From Nocardia neocaledoniensis (GTDB lineage Bacteria; Actinomycetota; Actinomycetes; Mycobacteriales; Mycobacteriaceae): a stretch of DNA of 64,000 bases. Under the pieces are notes generated by a model. It saw only the letters and a list, made by a program, of their open reading frames with translations, did no database searches and was not told the DNA's origin. Of this stretch, positions 23,982 to 33,182 are shown piece by piece (within the stretch, counting starts at the first letter, position 1; each line of letters opens with the position of its first letter). Location: positions 496,001 through 560,000 of the forward strand of contig NZ_QGTL01000001.1 in the NCBI RefSeq assembly GCF_003182135.1, read 5' to 3'. A program made the position numbers and the translations under genes.

Positions 23982-24473
23982 ATGCCCGACACCCCCACCC
24001 GTGCCGCGGTGCGCGTCACCGTCGACGATCTCGCCGGTGCCGCGATCCGCGACCTGCTGGCCGGTCATCACACCGAGATGGCCGCCAACTCCCCCGCCTG
24101 CAGCATGCACGCCCTCGACCTGACCGCCCTGCGCCATCCGGCGATCACCGTCTGGAGCGCCTGGGTGGGCGAGGACCTCGCCGGGTGCGGGGCGCTGAAA
24201 GCGCTCGACGCCGGGCACGGCGAGGTGAAGTCCATGCGTACCGCCGAGGGATTCACCGGGCGCGGGGTCGCGGCCGCCGTCCTGGCCGAGATCGTCGGCG
24301 AGGCGCGCGCCCGTGGCTACACCCGGCTGAGCCTCGAGACCGGCGCCGAGGACTTCTTCGCGCCGGCGCGGCGGCTGTATCTGCGGCACGGCTTCGTCGA
24401 GTGTGGTCCGTTCGCGGACTACGTGCTCGATCCGTACAGCCGGTTCTTCACCCGCGAACTCGATCCGGCCTGA
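23982..24473 (+). CDS. GNAT family N-acetyltransferase
   Basis: This 163-residue acetyltransferase has the acetyl-CoA segment EGFTGRGVAAAVLAEIVGEA in the middle. The C-terminal motif B RLYLRHGFVECGPFADY is of the kind seen in the YitI/PanZ-like GNAT group. The substrate is unknown. ATG 23982 is used; an in-frame GTG at 23964 is possible. It is divergent from the DUF5134 gene, and a short palindrome follows it. Confidence 0.87.
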   Translation: MPDTPTRAAVRVTVDDLAGAAIRDLLAGHHTEMAANSPACSMHALDLTALRHPAITVWSAWVGEDLAGCGALKALDAGHGEVKSMRTAEGFTGRGVAAAVLAEIVGEARARGYTRLSLETGAEDFFAPARRLYLRHGFVECGPFADYVLDPYSRFFTRELDPA

Positions 24474-24480
24474 GCCCGCC

Positions 24481-24498
24481 GGCGATGTCGACATCGCC
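24481..24498. repeat. 18-bp perfect palindrome
   Basis: GGCGATGTCGACATCGCC lies 8 bases after the GNAT stop and 69 bases before the YCII-domain start. It could be a weak terminator for the GNAT gene or an operator for the YCII/ECF42 pair. The sequence alone does not decide. Confidence 0.5.
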
Positions 24499-24566
24499 GC
24501 CTCGGCTCCGACGTTCTGGGTGAGGATGGGTCGACCGGACGCATCCGCGAAAGCGAAGGAGCCGTG

Positions 24567-24959
24567 ATGAAGTACGTGATCCTGATCCACTCCAACCCCC
24601 GCCCGTGGGGGCATCCCACCTCCGACTACCTGCCCGAGTACGAGACGATGTCCCAGGCGGAGCGGGACCGCGTCGGCGCCGACTTCGAGCAGTTGCTCGG
24701 CGAGTTGCAGGAGCGGGGCGAACTGCTCGGTGGGGAGGCGCTGGCCGCGCCCGAGTCGGCGCGGCTCTACCGCTGGGCCGACGGCAAACCGCTGGTCAGC
24801 GACGGGCCCTATTCGGAGGCCAAGGAGCATCTGGCCGGGTTCTTCCTGATCGACGTGGAGAGCTCGGCGCGGGCCGAACAGATCGTGGCGCGGTTCGCCG
24901 GCCCCGGCGAGACGGTGGAACTGCGGCCGATGATGTGGCCGGGCGGCGAGGAGCAGTGA
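24567..24959 (+). CDS. YCII/DGPF-domain protein
   Basis: This 130-residue protein has a YCII-related dimeric alpha-beta barrel. The family hallmark DGPYSEAKEHLAGFFLIDVE is at about residues 76-95. Such proteins are regularly paired with ECF42 sigma factors, and here the next gene is one, with its GTG start overlapping the YCII stop (GTGA). AAGGAG lies 5 bases before ATG 24567. Biochemical role unknown. Confidence 0.9.
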   Translation: MKYVILIHSNPRPWGHPTSDYLPEYETMSQAERDRVGADFEQLLGELQERGELLGGEALAAPESARLYRWADGKPLVSDGPYSEAKEHLAGFFLIDVESSARAEQIVARFAGPGETVELRPMMWPGGEEQ

Positions 24960-26209
24960 CGGCGCGGGTGGTCGCGGACGTGTGGCGGCACGAGGCGCCG
25001 TACGTCCTGGCCGCCCTGCTGCGCAGGCACGGCGATCTCGGCGACTGCGAGGACGCCGCGCAGGAGGCAGCGGCGGCCGCGCTCGCGCAGTGGGACCGCG
25101 ACGGAACCCCGGCCGACCCACGGGGCTGGCTGATCACCGTCGCCTCGCGACGGCTGATCGACCGCGTGCGGGCCGACCGGGCGCGGTCGGGTCGCGAGGA
25201 GGCGGTGGCGACGGCGAACCCCGCCGACGCGTACCTGGCCCCGGCCGCCGACGCGGAGCGCGCGGAGGCCGACGACACGCTGCGACTGCTTCTGCTGTGC
25301 TGTCATCCGAGCCTGAGCCGTCCGTCGCAGGTGGCGCTGACCCTGCACGCCGTCGGCGGGCTGTCGACCGCCCGGATCGCGGCGGCCTACCTCGTCCCGG
25401 AACGGACGATGACCCAGCGGCTGACCAGGGCGCGGGCGACACTGCGCGCCGCGGGCGCCCGGTTCACCCTGCCGGCACGCGCCGAGCTGCCGGAGCGGAT
25501 CGCGGCCGTGCTCGACGTGTGCCACCTGCTGTTCGTCGCGGGCCACACCCGCTCGGCCGGTGACGCGCTGGTGGACCGGGAGCTCTCGGCCGAAGCGATC
25601 CGGCTGACCCGGAGTCTGCACGCCGCGATCCCCGAACACGACGAGGCGGCAGGGGCGCTGGCGCTGATGCTGCTCACCCACGCCAGGTCGGCGACGCGGC
25701 TGCGCGCGGGCGAGCTGGTTCCGCTGGCCGAGCAGGATCGCGAGCAGTGGGACCGGGCGGCAATCGCCGAGGGCGTGGCGATCCTGGAGCGGGTGCTACC
25801 GCGCGGACCCGTCGGCCGATACCAGCTGCAGGCCGCGATCGCGGCGGTCCACGCCGAGGCGGCGACCTGGGCGGAGACGGACTGGGCGCAGATCGCCGTG
25901 CTGTACGCGATGCTGGACCGCGTGGCGCCGAGTCCGATCGTCACCCTCAATCGCGCGGTCGCGGTCGGTATGGCGGAGGGTCCCGACCGCGGTCTGGCGC
26001 TGGTGACGCCCCTGCTCGACGATCCCGCGATGGCCCGGCACCACCGCACCCATGCCGTGCGCGCGCATCTGCTGGAGATGACCGGAGACGCCCAGCGGGC
26101 GCTCGAGAGTTACCGGCGCGCCGCCCAACTCACCGCGAGTGTGCCCGAACAGCGCTATCTCAACGCGCGTGCGGCCCGTCTGCACCGGGGCCCGACGCAC
26201 GGCGACTGA
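24956..26209 (+). CDS. ECF42-type RNA polymerase sigma factor with C-terminal TPR-like domain
   Basis: This 417-residue protein has sigma region 2 (APYVLAALLRRHGDLGDCED, WLITVASRRLIDRVRADRA) and region 4 (CHPSLSRPSQVALTLHAVGG, ERTMTQRLTRARATL). An approximately 230-residue C-terminal helical domain carries the ECF42 hallmark VTLNRAVAVGMAEGP. This class has no anti-sigma factor and appears to be controlled through the C-terminal domain. The gene is coupled to the upstream YCII gene by a 4-base overlap, and that protein is its usual partner. Confidence 0.92.
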   Translation: MTARVVADVWRHEAPYVLAALLRRHGDLGDCEDAAQEAAAAALAQWDRDGTPADPRGWLITVASRRLIDRVRADRARSGREEAVATANPADAYLAPAADAERAEADDTLRLLLLCCHPSLSRPSQVALTLHAVGGLSTARIAAAYLVPERTMTQRLTRARATLRAAGARFTLPARAELPERIAAVLDVCHLLFVAGHTRSAGDALVDRELSAEAIRLTRSLHAAIPEHDEAAGALALMLLTHARSATRLRAGELVPLAEQDREQWDRAAIAEGVAILERVLPRGPVGRYQLQAAIAAVHAEAATWAETDWAQIAVLYAMLDRVAPSPIVTLNRAVAVGMAEGPDRGLALVTPLLDDPAMARHHRTHAVRAHLLEMTGDAQRALESYRRAAQLTASVPEQRYLNARAARLHRGPTHGD

Positions 26210-26221
26210 CCCCGGATCGGC

Positions 26222-27445
26222 TCAGCCCAGTGCCCGGGTGAAGCCCTCGACGAGGTCGGCGACCTGCGCGTCGGTCATCACGAACGAGGGCGAGATCTGC
26301 ATGGCGCCCTGCCCGGCCGCGCGGCCCGAGATGCCGTGCTCGCGCAGGGTCTTCACCAGGGCGGGCCCTTCGGTCGGGTCCGCCAGCTGCACGGCGGCGA
26401 CGGCGCCGAGACCGCTGCGGACCTCTGCCACCCGCGGGTGCTCGGCCAGCGGTGCCAGCGCCACGTGCAGCGTGTTCTCCAGGCGCGCAGCCTCTTCCAG
26501 CAGCCCCTCCCGCTCCACGATGGCGAGGTTGGCCAGCGCCGCGGCGGCCGCGCCCGCGTGCCCGCCGTAGGTGTAGCCGTGCCGCCACCAGACCCCGCCC
26601 GCGAAGAACGGCTCCGCCAGGCGCGGCGCGATGAACACCGCGCCCATCGGGACATAGCCCGAGGTCAAGCCCTTGGCGGTGGTGACGAGGTCGGGTTCGA
26701 GACCGAACCGGGTGGAGGCGAACCAGGAGCCGCCGATCCGGCCGAACCCGGTGACGACCTCGTCGGCGACGAAGAGGATGTCGTTGTCGCGGCAGATCTG
26801 CCTGACCTCGGCCAGATAGCCCTCCGGCGGGAGGTACACCCCGCCCGCGCCGATGATCGGCTCGCAGAAGAAGGCCGCGATCTGCTCGGCGCCGATCTCC
26901 TCGATCAGGGCGAGCAGCGATTTCGCGTCGTCCCATTCGACGGTGCGGGTGTCGGCGACCAGCTCGCCGTAGCCCTCGCGGTTACCGGCCAGGCCGCCGA
27001 TCGAGGTGCCCGCGTAGTGCATGCCGTGATAGGCCAGCCGACGGCCGACGAGGATCTTCTTGGACGGACGGCCGAGCTCGTGCCAGTACCGGCGGGCCAG
27101 CTTGGCGGCGGTCTCCACCGAGTCCGAGCCGCCGGAGGTGAAGAAGATCTTGCTGCCCGGCACCGGCGCGATCGTCGACAGCTTCTCGGCGAGTTCCTGG
27201 GTCGCCGGCTCGGTGAGGTCACCGAAGTTGGAGTAGTGGGCGATGGTGCGCAACTGCGCGGCGACCGCGTCGGCGATCTCGGCGCGGCCGTGGCCGACGT
27301 TGGCGAACCAGAGCCCGGCGGTGGCGTCGAGGTACCGCGTGCCCGCGGTGTCGTAGACGTAGGCACCGTCACCACGGGCGACGACGAACGCGCCGTCACG
27401 GTTGACGGCACCCATATCGGCGAATCCATGCCAGAGCGCATTCAT
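26222..27445 (-). CDS. Class III PLP aminotransferase (omega-amino acid:pyruvate type)
   Basis: This 407-residue fold-I aminotransferase has the class III pattern LFVADEVVTGFGRIG, with Asp binding the PLP nitrogen, and the Schiff-base Lys258 in TTAKGLTSGYVPMGA. The N-terminal DATAGLWFANVGHGR and the SGGSDSVETAAKLARRYW phosphate loop fit omega-transaminases acting on beta-alanine, GABA or diamines such as putrescine. The last is of interest given the polyamine operon 14 kb away, but the link is speculative. It stands alone, convergent with the ECF42 gene. Confidence 0.88.
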   Translation of the reverse strand: MNALWHGFADMGAVNRDGAFVVARGDGAYVYDTAGTRYLDATAGLWFANVGHGRAEIADAVAAQLRTIAHYSNFGDLTEPATQELAEKLSTIAPVPGSKIFFTSGGSDSVETAAKLARRYWHELGRPSKKILVGRRLAYHGMHYAGTSIGGLAGNREGYGELVADTRTVEWDDAKSLLALIEEIGAEQIAAFFCEPIIGAGGVYLPPEGYLAEVRQICRDNDILFVADEVVTGFGRIGGSWFASTRFGLEPDLVTTAKGLTSGYVPMGAVFIAPRLAEPFFAGGVWWRHGYTYGGHAGAAAAALANLAIVEREGLLEEAARLENTLHVALAPLAEHPRVAEVRSGLGAVAAVQLADPTEGPALVKTLREHGISGRAAGQGAMQISPSFVMTDAQVADLVEGFTRALG

Positions 27446-27499
27446 GGCTCCACACTTACCCGAACTGCTCCTGGCGCGCTCGCCGTACCCACCGATGTC

Positions 27500-28141
27500 T
27501 CAGTCCGCGGACCGGCGATCCCGCCACCACGCGCGCAGATCCCCCAGCGACGCCACGGCAACCGCGAGAATCGCGAACACCAGTGTCAGCACGACCAGGC
27601 CGAGGGCCATCGACAGGTACCCCTGCCCGCGCGGGTCGATGAACGGATACGGATACCAGTCGGCGATCGGACCGCGGATCAGCGTGTAGATCCCGTAGAC
27701 CAACGGGAAGATCAACCACTGGCCGATCAGCGCGGGACTCACCCGCAACCGCCGCGGCATCGCGACCAGCAGCCAGTCGAGCACGAGCACCAGCGGCAGG
27801 TAGCGGTGCATGATGTCGTTGATCCACTTGTCGGTGAGCATCACGTCGATGTTGGCCAGCAGCACGGCGTACACCACCATCGTGATGAGCATGTAGAGGG
27901 TCACCGCGCCGCGAACGATCTGCCAGCGTTCGCTCTGCGGCGCCCGCACGCCCCCGATCGCCAGGACGATCACGGCGAGGACGTTGGACTCGATGGTGAA
28001 GTAGCTCAGGAAGTTCGTGAGCGAGAACGTGGCCGAGTCCATGTTGCGCAGCGGGATCCACAGCAGCGCGACGAGCCCGAGGACGGCGAATCCGAGCCGA
28101 TAGGCCCGGACCCACGGCGGCGTACCGGTCGATGCGCTCAT
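27500..28141 (-). CDS. Pr6Pr family membrane protein
   Basis: This 213-residue protein has six predicted helices and the Pr6Pr family landmarks LSYFTIESNVLAVIVL, MHRYLPLVLVLDWLLV and WYPYPFIDPRGQGY. The family is distantly related to FAR-17a/AIG1-like membrane hydrolases, and its function in actinobacteria is not known to me. ATG 28141 is used. It is divergent from hrpA across 258 bp, which hold both promoters and no other gene. Confidence 0.85.
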   Translation of the reverse strand: MSASTGTPPWVRAYRLGFAVLGLVALLWIPLRNMDSATFSLTNFLSYFTIESNVLAVIVLAIGGVRAPQSERWQIVRGAVTLYMLITMVVYAVLLANIDVMLTDKWINDIMHRYLPLVLVLDWLLVAMPRRLRVSPALIGQWLIFPLVYGIYTLIRGPIADWYPYPFIDPRGQGYLSMALGLVVLTLVFAILAVAVASLGDLRAWWRDRRSAD

Positions 28142-28383
28142 GCTGCCTCCGTTCTCGCCGGTCGGCGCTCACCGCTCACGCGCGGTGGCTCCGGCTCGAC
28201 CACCTGTGCCGGGATCTTCGCACGTCCCGGGGCCGTCGCCGGGCAGGTCGGGCGTCGCTTCGCGCCCGCGTCGCGCCCGCGGGGCCGACGCGCGCGAGAT
28301 ATCCGAGCCGGGACGCGGTGTGTCGTTGGTCTCGGCGAGGCGCGCATCGACCGCGCGCGGGAAAAACCGGTGGCGGCCTTCGC

Positions 28384-28389
28384 TACGCT
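28384..28389 (+). promoter_or_regulatory. Candidate -10 for hrpA, leaderless start likely
   Basis: TACGCT ends 10 bases before the hrpA ATG and no ribosome binding site is present. Together these suggest a transcript that starts within a few bases of the start codon, as is common in actinobacteria. Confidence 0.45.
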
Positions 28390-28399
28390 GGTACACGCA

Positions 28400-31300
28400 A
28401 TGACCAGGACAGCTAGCACCGGAACCCGCGCGCTGCGCACCCGCCTGGCGGAGGTCTCGCTGCGCGACGAACACCGGCTCCGGCGCAAGCTCGACCGGGC
28501 GCGCCCCGATGATCTGCCCGCGCTGGACGCCGAGATCGCCGCCGCCGAGACCCGCGTGGCCACTCGCCGCGCGGCGGTTCCGGCCATCCGCTACCCCGAG
28601 CAACTGCCGGTCTCCGCGCGCCGCGACGACATCGCCGAGGCCATCGCCGCGCACCAGGTGGTGATCGTCGCCGGTGAGACCGGATCGGGCAAGACCACCC
28701 AGATCCCCAAGATCTGCCTCGAGCTCGGGCGCGGGATCCGCGGCACCATCGGGCACACCCAGCCGCGCAGGCTGGCCGCGCGCACCGTCGCCGAGCGCAT
28801 CGCCGAGGAACTGGGCACCGAGCTGGGCGATGTGGTGGGCTACACCGTCCGCTTCACCGATCAGGCCTCGGACCGCACCCTGGTCAAGCTGATGACCGAC
28901 GGCATCCTGCTCGCCGAGATCCAGCGCGACCGGCTGCTGCGCCGCTACGACACGATCATCATCGACGAGGCCCACGAGCGCAGCCTCAACATCGATTTCC
29001 TGCTCGGCTATCTCAAACAGCTGCTGCCCCAGCGCCCCGATCTCAAGGTGATCATCACCTCGGCCACCATCGATCCGGAGCTGTTCGCCCGTCACTTCGC
29101 CGACGCGCAGGGCACGCCCGCCCCGATCGTCGAGGTGTCGGGCCGGTCGTATCCGGTCGAACTGCGTTATCGCCCACTGTCGTTGGAGCTGCCCGGCTCC
29201 GACGGGGACGACGAGGACGAGACCCGCGTCGTCGACCGTGACCCCACCGACGCCATCGCCGACGCGGTCACCGAGCTGTTCGCCGAGGGCGACGGCGACG
29301 TGCTGGTGTTCCTGTCGGGCGAGCGCGAGATCCGCGACACCGCCGACGCGCTGCGGGACCTGAGACTCGCGCGCACCGAGATCGTCCCGCTCTACGCGCG
29401 CCTGTCGGCCGCCGAGCAGCACAAGGTGTTCGCGCCGCACACCGGCCGCCGCGTGGTGCTGGCCACCAATGTCGCCGAGACCTCGCTGACCGTGCCGGGC
29501 ATCCGCTACGTCGTCGATCCCGGCACCGCCAGGATCTCCCGCTATTCGATGCGCACCAAGGTGCAGCGTCTGCCCATCGAGCCGATCTCGCAGGCCTCGG
29601 CGCGGCAGCGCTCCGGCCGCTGCGGCCGTGTGGCCGACGGCATCTGCATCCGCCTCTACTCGGAGGACGATTTCGAGTCGCGGCCCGCGTTCACCGAACC
29701 GGAGATCCTGCGCACGAATCTGGCCGCGGTCATCCTGCAGATGACCGCGCTCGGCCTGGGCGACATCGAGAGCTTCCCGTTCGTCGAGGCCCCCGATCGC
29801 CGCGCCATCCGCGACGGCATCGCCCTGCTGGAGGAACTCGGTGCCCTCGCCCACGGGAGTTCGAAAACCGTGGACGCCGAAGCGGACTCGCGGGGACATC
29901 TCTCGCTCACCGCCATCGGCCGGGAGATGGCGCAGCTGCCGGTGGACCCCCGCATGGCGCGCATGCTGGTCGAAGCGCACCGCAACGGCTGCCTGGACGA
30001 GGTACTGGTGATCGTCGCGGCGCTGTCGATCCAGGACGTGCGCGAACGCCCGGTCGAACATCAGCAGGCCGCCGACACCCAGCACGCGCGGTTCACCGTC
30101 GACGGCTCGGACTTCCTGGCCTACCTGCGTCTGTGGGACTACCTGACGGAACAGCGCAAGTCGCTGTCGTCCAACCAGTTCCGGCGCATGTGCCGCGACG
30201 AGTTCTTGCACTACCTGCGGATCAGGGAGTGGCAGGACCTGCACGGTCAGCTGCGCACCATCACCCGCGGCCTGGGCTGGAACGAGCCCGGGGGTTCCCC
30301 GGCAGAGCACGACCAGCGGGCGACTCGCTCCCGGCGCGGGCGCGGCTCCGCGAAACCGCAACGCGCGCCTGCGGATTCGGCGAGCGCGGGCGCTCCGTCG
30401 GACGCGGCGTCCACGAGCGGATCGTCCGAGAGGTCTTCGCGCTCCGGCCGATCCGGTGCGCGCGACAACGCATCGCGCTCGGCACAGGGGGCGGAGGCCG
30501 GTCGCGGCAGGCGTGGTGGCCGTGCGGACCGCGATGGACAGGGCCGCGACGGTGCCCGTGCGGGACAGCCCGCCGAGGCCGCCGACGAGGCGATGCCGTG
30601 GCCCAGCGCGCAGATCCATCAGGCGCTGCTGGCCGGGATGCTGTCGCACATCGGCGTGCGGGAGGCCGAGTCGCGCGAGTTCCTCGGTGCGCGCAACGCC
30701 AAGTTCATGATCTTTCCCGGGTCCTCGCTGGCCAAGAAGCCGCCGCGTTGGGTGATGGCCGCCGAACTGGTGGAGACCTCGCGGCTGTGGGGCCGGATCA
30801 CCGCGAAGATCGAGCCGGAATGGGCCGAGCGGCTCGCGGGCGATCTGGTGAAACGCACCTACTCCGAACCACATTGGTCGGCCAAGCGGGGCGCGGCGCG
30901 TGCCTACGAGCGCGCCACGCTCTACGGTGTGCCGCTGGTGACCGGCCGCCCGGTCGATTTCGGGCGCATCGACCCGGAACTGTCCCGCGAGCTGTTCCTG
31001 CGGCACGCGCTGGTGCAGGGCGAATGGCAGACCCGGCACGGCTTCTTCGCCCGCAACCGCGCCCTGATCGACGACGTCGCCGATCTCGAGCACCGGGCCC
31101 GCCGCCGCGACATCCTCGTCGACGACGAGGTGCTGTTCGAGTTCTACGACCGGCGCATCCCCGCCGACATCGTCTCGGTCCGCCATTTCGACAGCTGGTG
31201 GCGCAAGGCCGAGCGCCAGGATCCCGCGCTGCTGGACTTCTCGACCGAGACCGTGGTCAACGCCGGGGCGGCGGCGCTGGATCCCACCGATTTCCCCGAC

Positions 31301-32650
31301 GCCTGGCGCCAGGGCGAACTGAGCTTCCCGCTGACCTACCAGTTCGAGCCGGGCCAGGACGACGACGGCGTGACCGTGCGGATTCCGGTCGAACAGCTCG
31401 CGCACGTGCGCGCCGTCGGTTTCGACTGGCTGGTGCCCGGCATGCGCGAGGAACTGGCCGCCGCCTTCATCAAGACCCTGCCGAAGGCCTTGCGCCGCAC
31501 CGTCGTTCCCGCCCCCGACTTCGCCGCGGCCGCCCTGCGCGAGCTCACACCCCGGGCCGAGCCGCTGCGCACCGGCCTGGCCAGGGAGCTCTCGCGTCTC
31601 GGCTCGGTCACCATCACCGCCGAGGACCTCGCCCCGACGGCACTGCCGGACCACCTGCGCATGACCTTCGCCGCCGTCGACCGGCACGGCAAGGTGCTCG
31701 CCAAGAGCAAGAATCTCGCCCAGCTCAAAACGCTGCTGGCCGAACAGGTTTCGGCTTCGGTTGCCCGCGCGACCGCAGGCGCCGAACGCGCGCCCGCGAC
31801 CGTGTGGACCTCGGAGTCGCTGGGATCGGTGGCCCCTACCGTGCGTCGCGAGGTCGCCGGGCAGACGGTGACCGGATACCCGGCGCTGGTCCCCGAAGGC
31901 GAGGGCGTGGCCGTGCGGGTGCTCAGCTCCCCCGCCGCCCAGGCCGCCGCCATGCGGGCTGGGGTGCGCACCCTGCTGCTGGCCGCCGTGCCGACCTCCA
32001 CCAAAGCCGTCACCGCCGGGCTCCCCGCGGCCGACCGGCTGTCGCTGAGCCAGAATCCCGACGGGTCACTGGACAAGCTGGTCGAGGACTGCCGGGTCGC
32101 GGCCGCCGACGAGCTCATCGCCGCCGCGGGCGGGCCGGTCCACACGCCCGAGGAGTTCGACCGGCTCGTCGCCACCGTGCGACCCCAGCTCACCGGCGCC
32201 GTCACCGCCCTGATCCGCACGGTCGTGCCCGTCCTGGCGGCGGCGCACCGGGCCCGCGCCGCCCTGGCCGACACCGTCGAATCCGACATCGCCGACGACG
32301 CCCGCCACCAGCTCGACGACCTGCTGTTCCCCGGTTTCGTCGCCGAATGGGGCCGGGTCCGGTTGCGCGAGCTCCCCCGCTACCTGCTCGCCGCCGCGCA
32401 ACGCCTCGAATCACTGCCCGGCTCCGCGGTCCGCGATCGACAGGGCATGGTCGAGGTCGATCGCATGCTCGCCGCCTACGACAAGCTGGTCCGGAGTCTG
32501 CCGGAGGGTCGCCGCCACGCCCGCGACGTCACCGAGATCTGGTGGATGATCGAGGAATTGCGGGTGAGCCTGTTCGCGCAGAAGCTGGGCACGCCGTATC
32601 CGGTCTCCACCAAGCGGATCGAGAAGGCGATCAGCGCGATCCGCCGCTGA
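28400..32650 (+). CDS. hrpA: HrpA, DEAH-box ATP-dependent RNA helicase
   Basis: This 1416-residue helicase is the usual HrpA length. It has Walker A VAGETGSGKTTQIPK, DEAH box IIDEAHERSLNIDF, SATIDPELF, and motif VI QRSGRCGR. HA2/OB-like regions follow (LSLTAIGREMAQLPVDPRM), then the long DUF3418 C-terminal domain. A low-complexity Ser/Arg/Gly/Ala-rich stretch of about 100 residues (about 636-733) interrupts the middle. ATG 28400 starts the conserved N-terminus; the frame is open far upstream but that part is not conserved-looking. It probably acts on structured or ribosome-stalled mRNA. Confidence 0.94.
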   Translation: MTRTASTGTRALRTRLAEVSLRDEHRLRRKLDRARPDDLPALDAEIAAAETRVATRRAAVPAIRYPEQLPVSARRDDIAEAIAAHQVVIVAGETGSGKTTQIPKICLELGRGIRGTIGHTQPRRLAARTVAERIAEELGTELGDVVGYTVRFTDQASDRTLVKLMTDGILLAEIQRDRLLRRYDTIIIDEAHERSLNIDFLLGYLKQLLPQRPDLKVIITSATIDPELFARHFADAQGTPAPIVEVSGRSYPVELRYRPLSLELPGSDGDDEDETRVVDRDPTDAIADAVTELFAEGDGDVLVFLSGEREIRDTADALRDLRLARTEIVPLYARLSAAEQHKVFAPHTGRRVVLATNVAETSLTVPGIRYVVDPGTARISRYSMRTKVQRLPIEPISQASARQRSGRCGRVADGICIRLYSEDDFESRPAFTEPEILRTNLAAVILQMTALGLGDIESFPFVEAPDRRAIRDGIALLEELGALAHGSSKTVDAEADSRGHLSLTAIGREMAQLPVDPRMARMLVEAHRNGCLDEVLVIVAALSIQDVRERPVEHQQAADTQHARFTVDGSDFLAYLRLWDYLTEQRKSLSSNQFRRMCRDEFLHYLRIREWQDLHGQLRTITRGLGWNEPGGSPAEHDQRATRSRRGRGSAKPQRAPADSASAGAPSDAASTSGSSERSSRSGRSGARDNASRSAQGAEAGRGRRGGRADRDGQGRDGARAGQPAEAADEAMPWPSAQIHQALLAGMLSHIGVREAESREFLGARNAKFMIFPGSSLAKKPPRWVMAAELVETSRLWGRITAKIEPEWAERLAGDLVKRTYSEPHWSAKRGAARAYERATLYGVPLVTGRPVDFGRIDPELSRELFLRHALVQGEWQTRHGFFARNRALIDDVADLEHRARRRDILVDDEVLFEFYDRRIPADIVSVRHFDSWWRKAERQDPALLDFSTETVVNAGAAALDPTDFPDAWRQGELSFPLTYQFEPGQDDDGVTVRIPVEQLAHVRAVGFDWLVPGMREELAAAFIKTLPKALRRTVVPAPDFAAAALRELTPRAEPLRTGLARELSRLGSVTITAEDLAPTALPDHLRMTFAAVDRHGKVLAKSKNLAQLKTLLAEQVSASVARATAGAERAPATVWTSESLGSVAPTVRREVAGQTVTGYPALVPEGEGVAVRVLSSPAAQAAAMRAGVRTLLLAAVPTSTKAVTAGLPAADRLSLSQNPDGSLDKLVEDCRVAAADELIAAAGGPVHTPEEFDRLVATVRPQLTGAVTALIRTVVPVLAAAHRARAALADTVESDIADDARHQLDDLLFPGFVAEWGRVRLRELPRYLLAAAQRLESLPGSAVRDRQGMVEVDRMLAAYDKLVRSLPEGRRHARDVTEIWWMIEELRVSLFAQKLGTPYPVSTKRIEKAISAIRR

Positions 32651-32659
32651 GCGCCCGGC

Positions 32660-33124
32660 TCAGTCCGCGACGGCGGCGGTGCGCGCCTTGCGCATCTCGG
32701 TGATCTCGCGTTCGAAATCGGCTGCGCTGGTGAAGGATCGGTACACCGAGGCGAAGCGCAGGTAAGCCACCTCGTCGAGATCGCGCAGCGGGCCGAGGAT
32801 GGCCAGGCCCACCTCGTGGCTGGGCACCTCGGGGGAACCCTTGGCGCGGACCGCGTCCTCGACCTGCTGGGCCAGCAGGTTCAGGGCGTCGTCGTCGACC
32901 TCGCGGCCCTGGCAGGCGCGCCGCACGCCGACGATCACCTTCTCCCGGCTGAACGGCTCGGTGACGCCACTGCGCTTGACCACCGACAGGATCGCGGTCT
33001 CGACGGTGGTGAACCGGCGACCGCAGGACGGACACGACCGCCGACGGCGGATGGCCGTGCCCTCCTCGACTTCCCGCGAGTCGACGACTCGCGAGTCAGG
33101 GTGTCGGCAATACGGGCAATGCAT
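32660..33124 (-). CDS. nrdR: NrdR, ribonucleotide reductase repressor
   Basis: This 154-residue repressor has the N-terminal zinc ribbon [18 protein letters not shown] ... [11 protein letters not shown] and an ATP-cone domain ([20 protein letters not shown]). It senses (d)ATP and represses ribonucleotide reductase genes. The start is ATG 33124. It converges on hrpA with a 9-base gap. The position near lexA is conserved in mycobacteria. Confidence 0.97.
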   Translation of the reverse strand: MHCPYCRHPDSRVVDSREVEEGTAIRRRRSCPSCGRRFTTVETAILSVVKRSGVTEPFSREKVIVGVRRACQGREVDDDALNLLAQQVEDAVRAKGSPEVPSHEVGLAILGPLRDLDEVAYLRFASVYRSFTSAADFEREITEMRKARTAAVAD

Positions 33125-33165
33125 CCGAGGGTTCCTTCGTCGATGCGACGCTACTCCATGGCACT

Positions 33166-33182
33166 TGACAGAATACCTGTCA
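33166..33182. repeat. Short palindrome upstream of nrdR
   Basis: TGACAG-AATAC-CTGTCA is a perfect 6-bp inverted repeat 42 bases before the nrdR start. It overlaps a minus-strand -10-like TATTCT and directly abuts the end of the upstream secreted-protein gene. It could be an operator for nrdR. It does not match the NrdR box as I know it. Confidence 0.4.

Noticed and set aside
26336..28399. Very long open frame continuing upstream of hrpA
   Set aside because: It runs antisense to an aminotransferase and a Pr6Pr gene and has Arg/His/Gly-rich shadow composition. The conserved HrpA sequence begins at 28400.
28169..31687. About 1170-codon open frame antisense to hrpA
   Set aside because: The translation shows no family motifs and the opposite strand has full HrpA motifs. 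It is an effect of high GC content.
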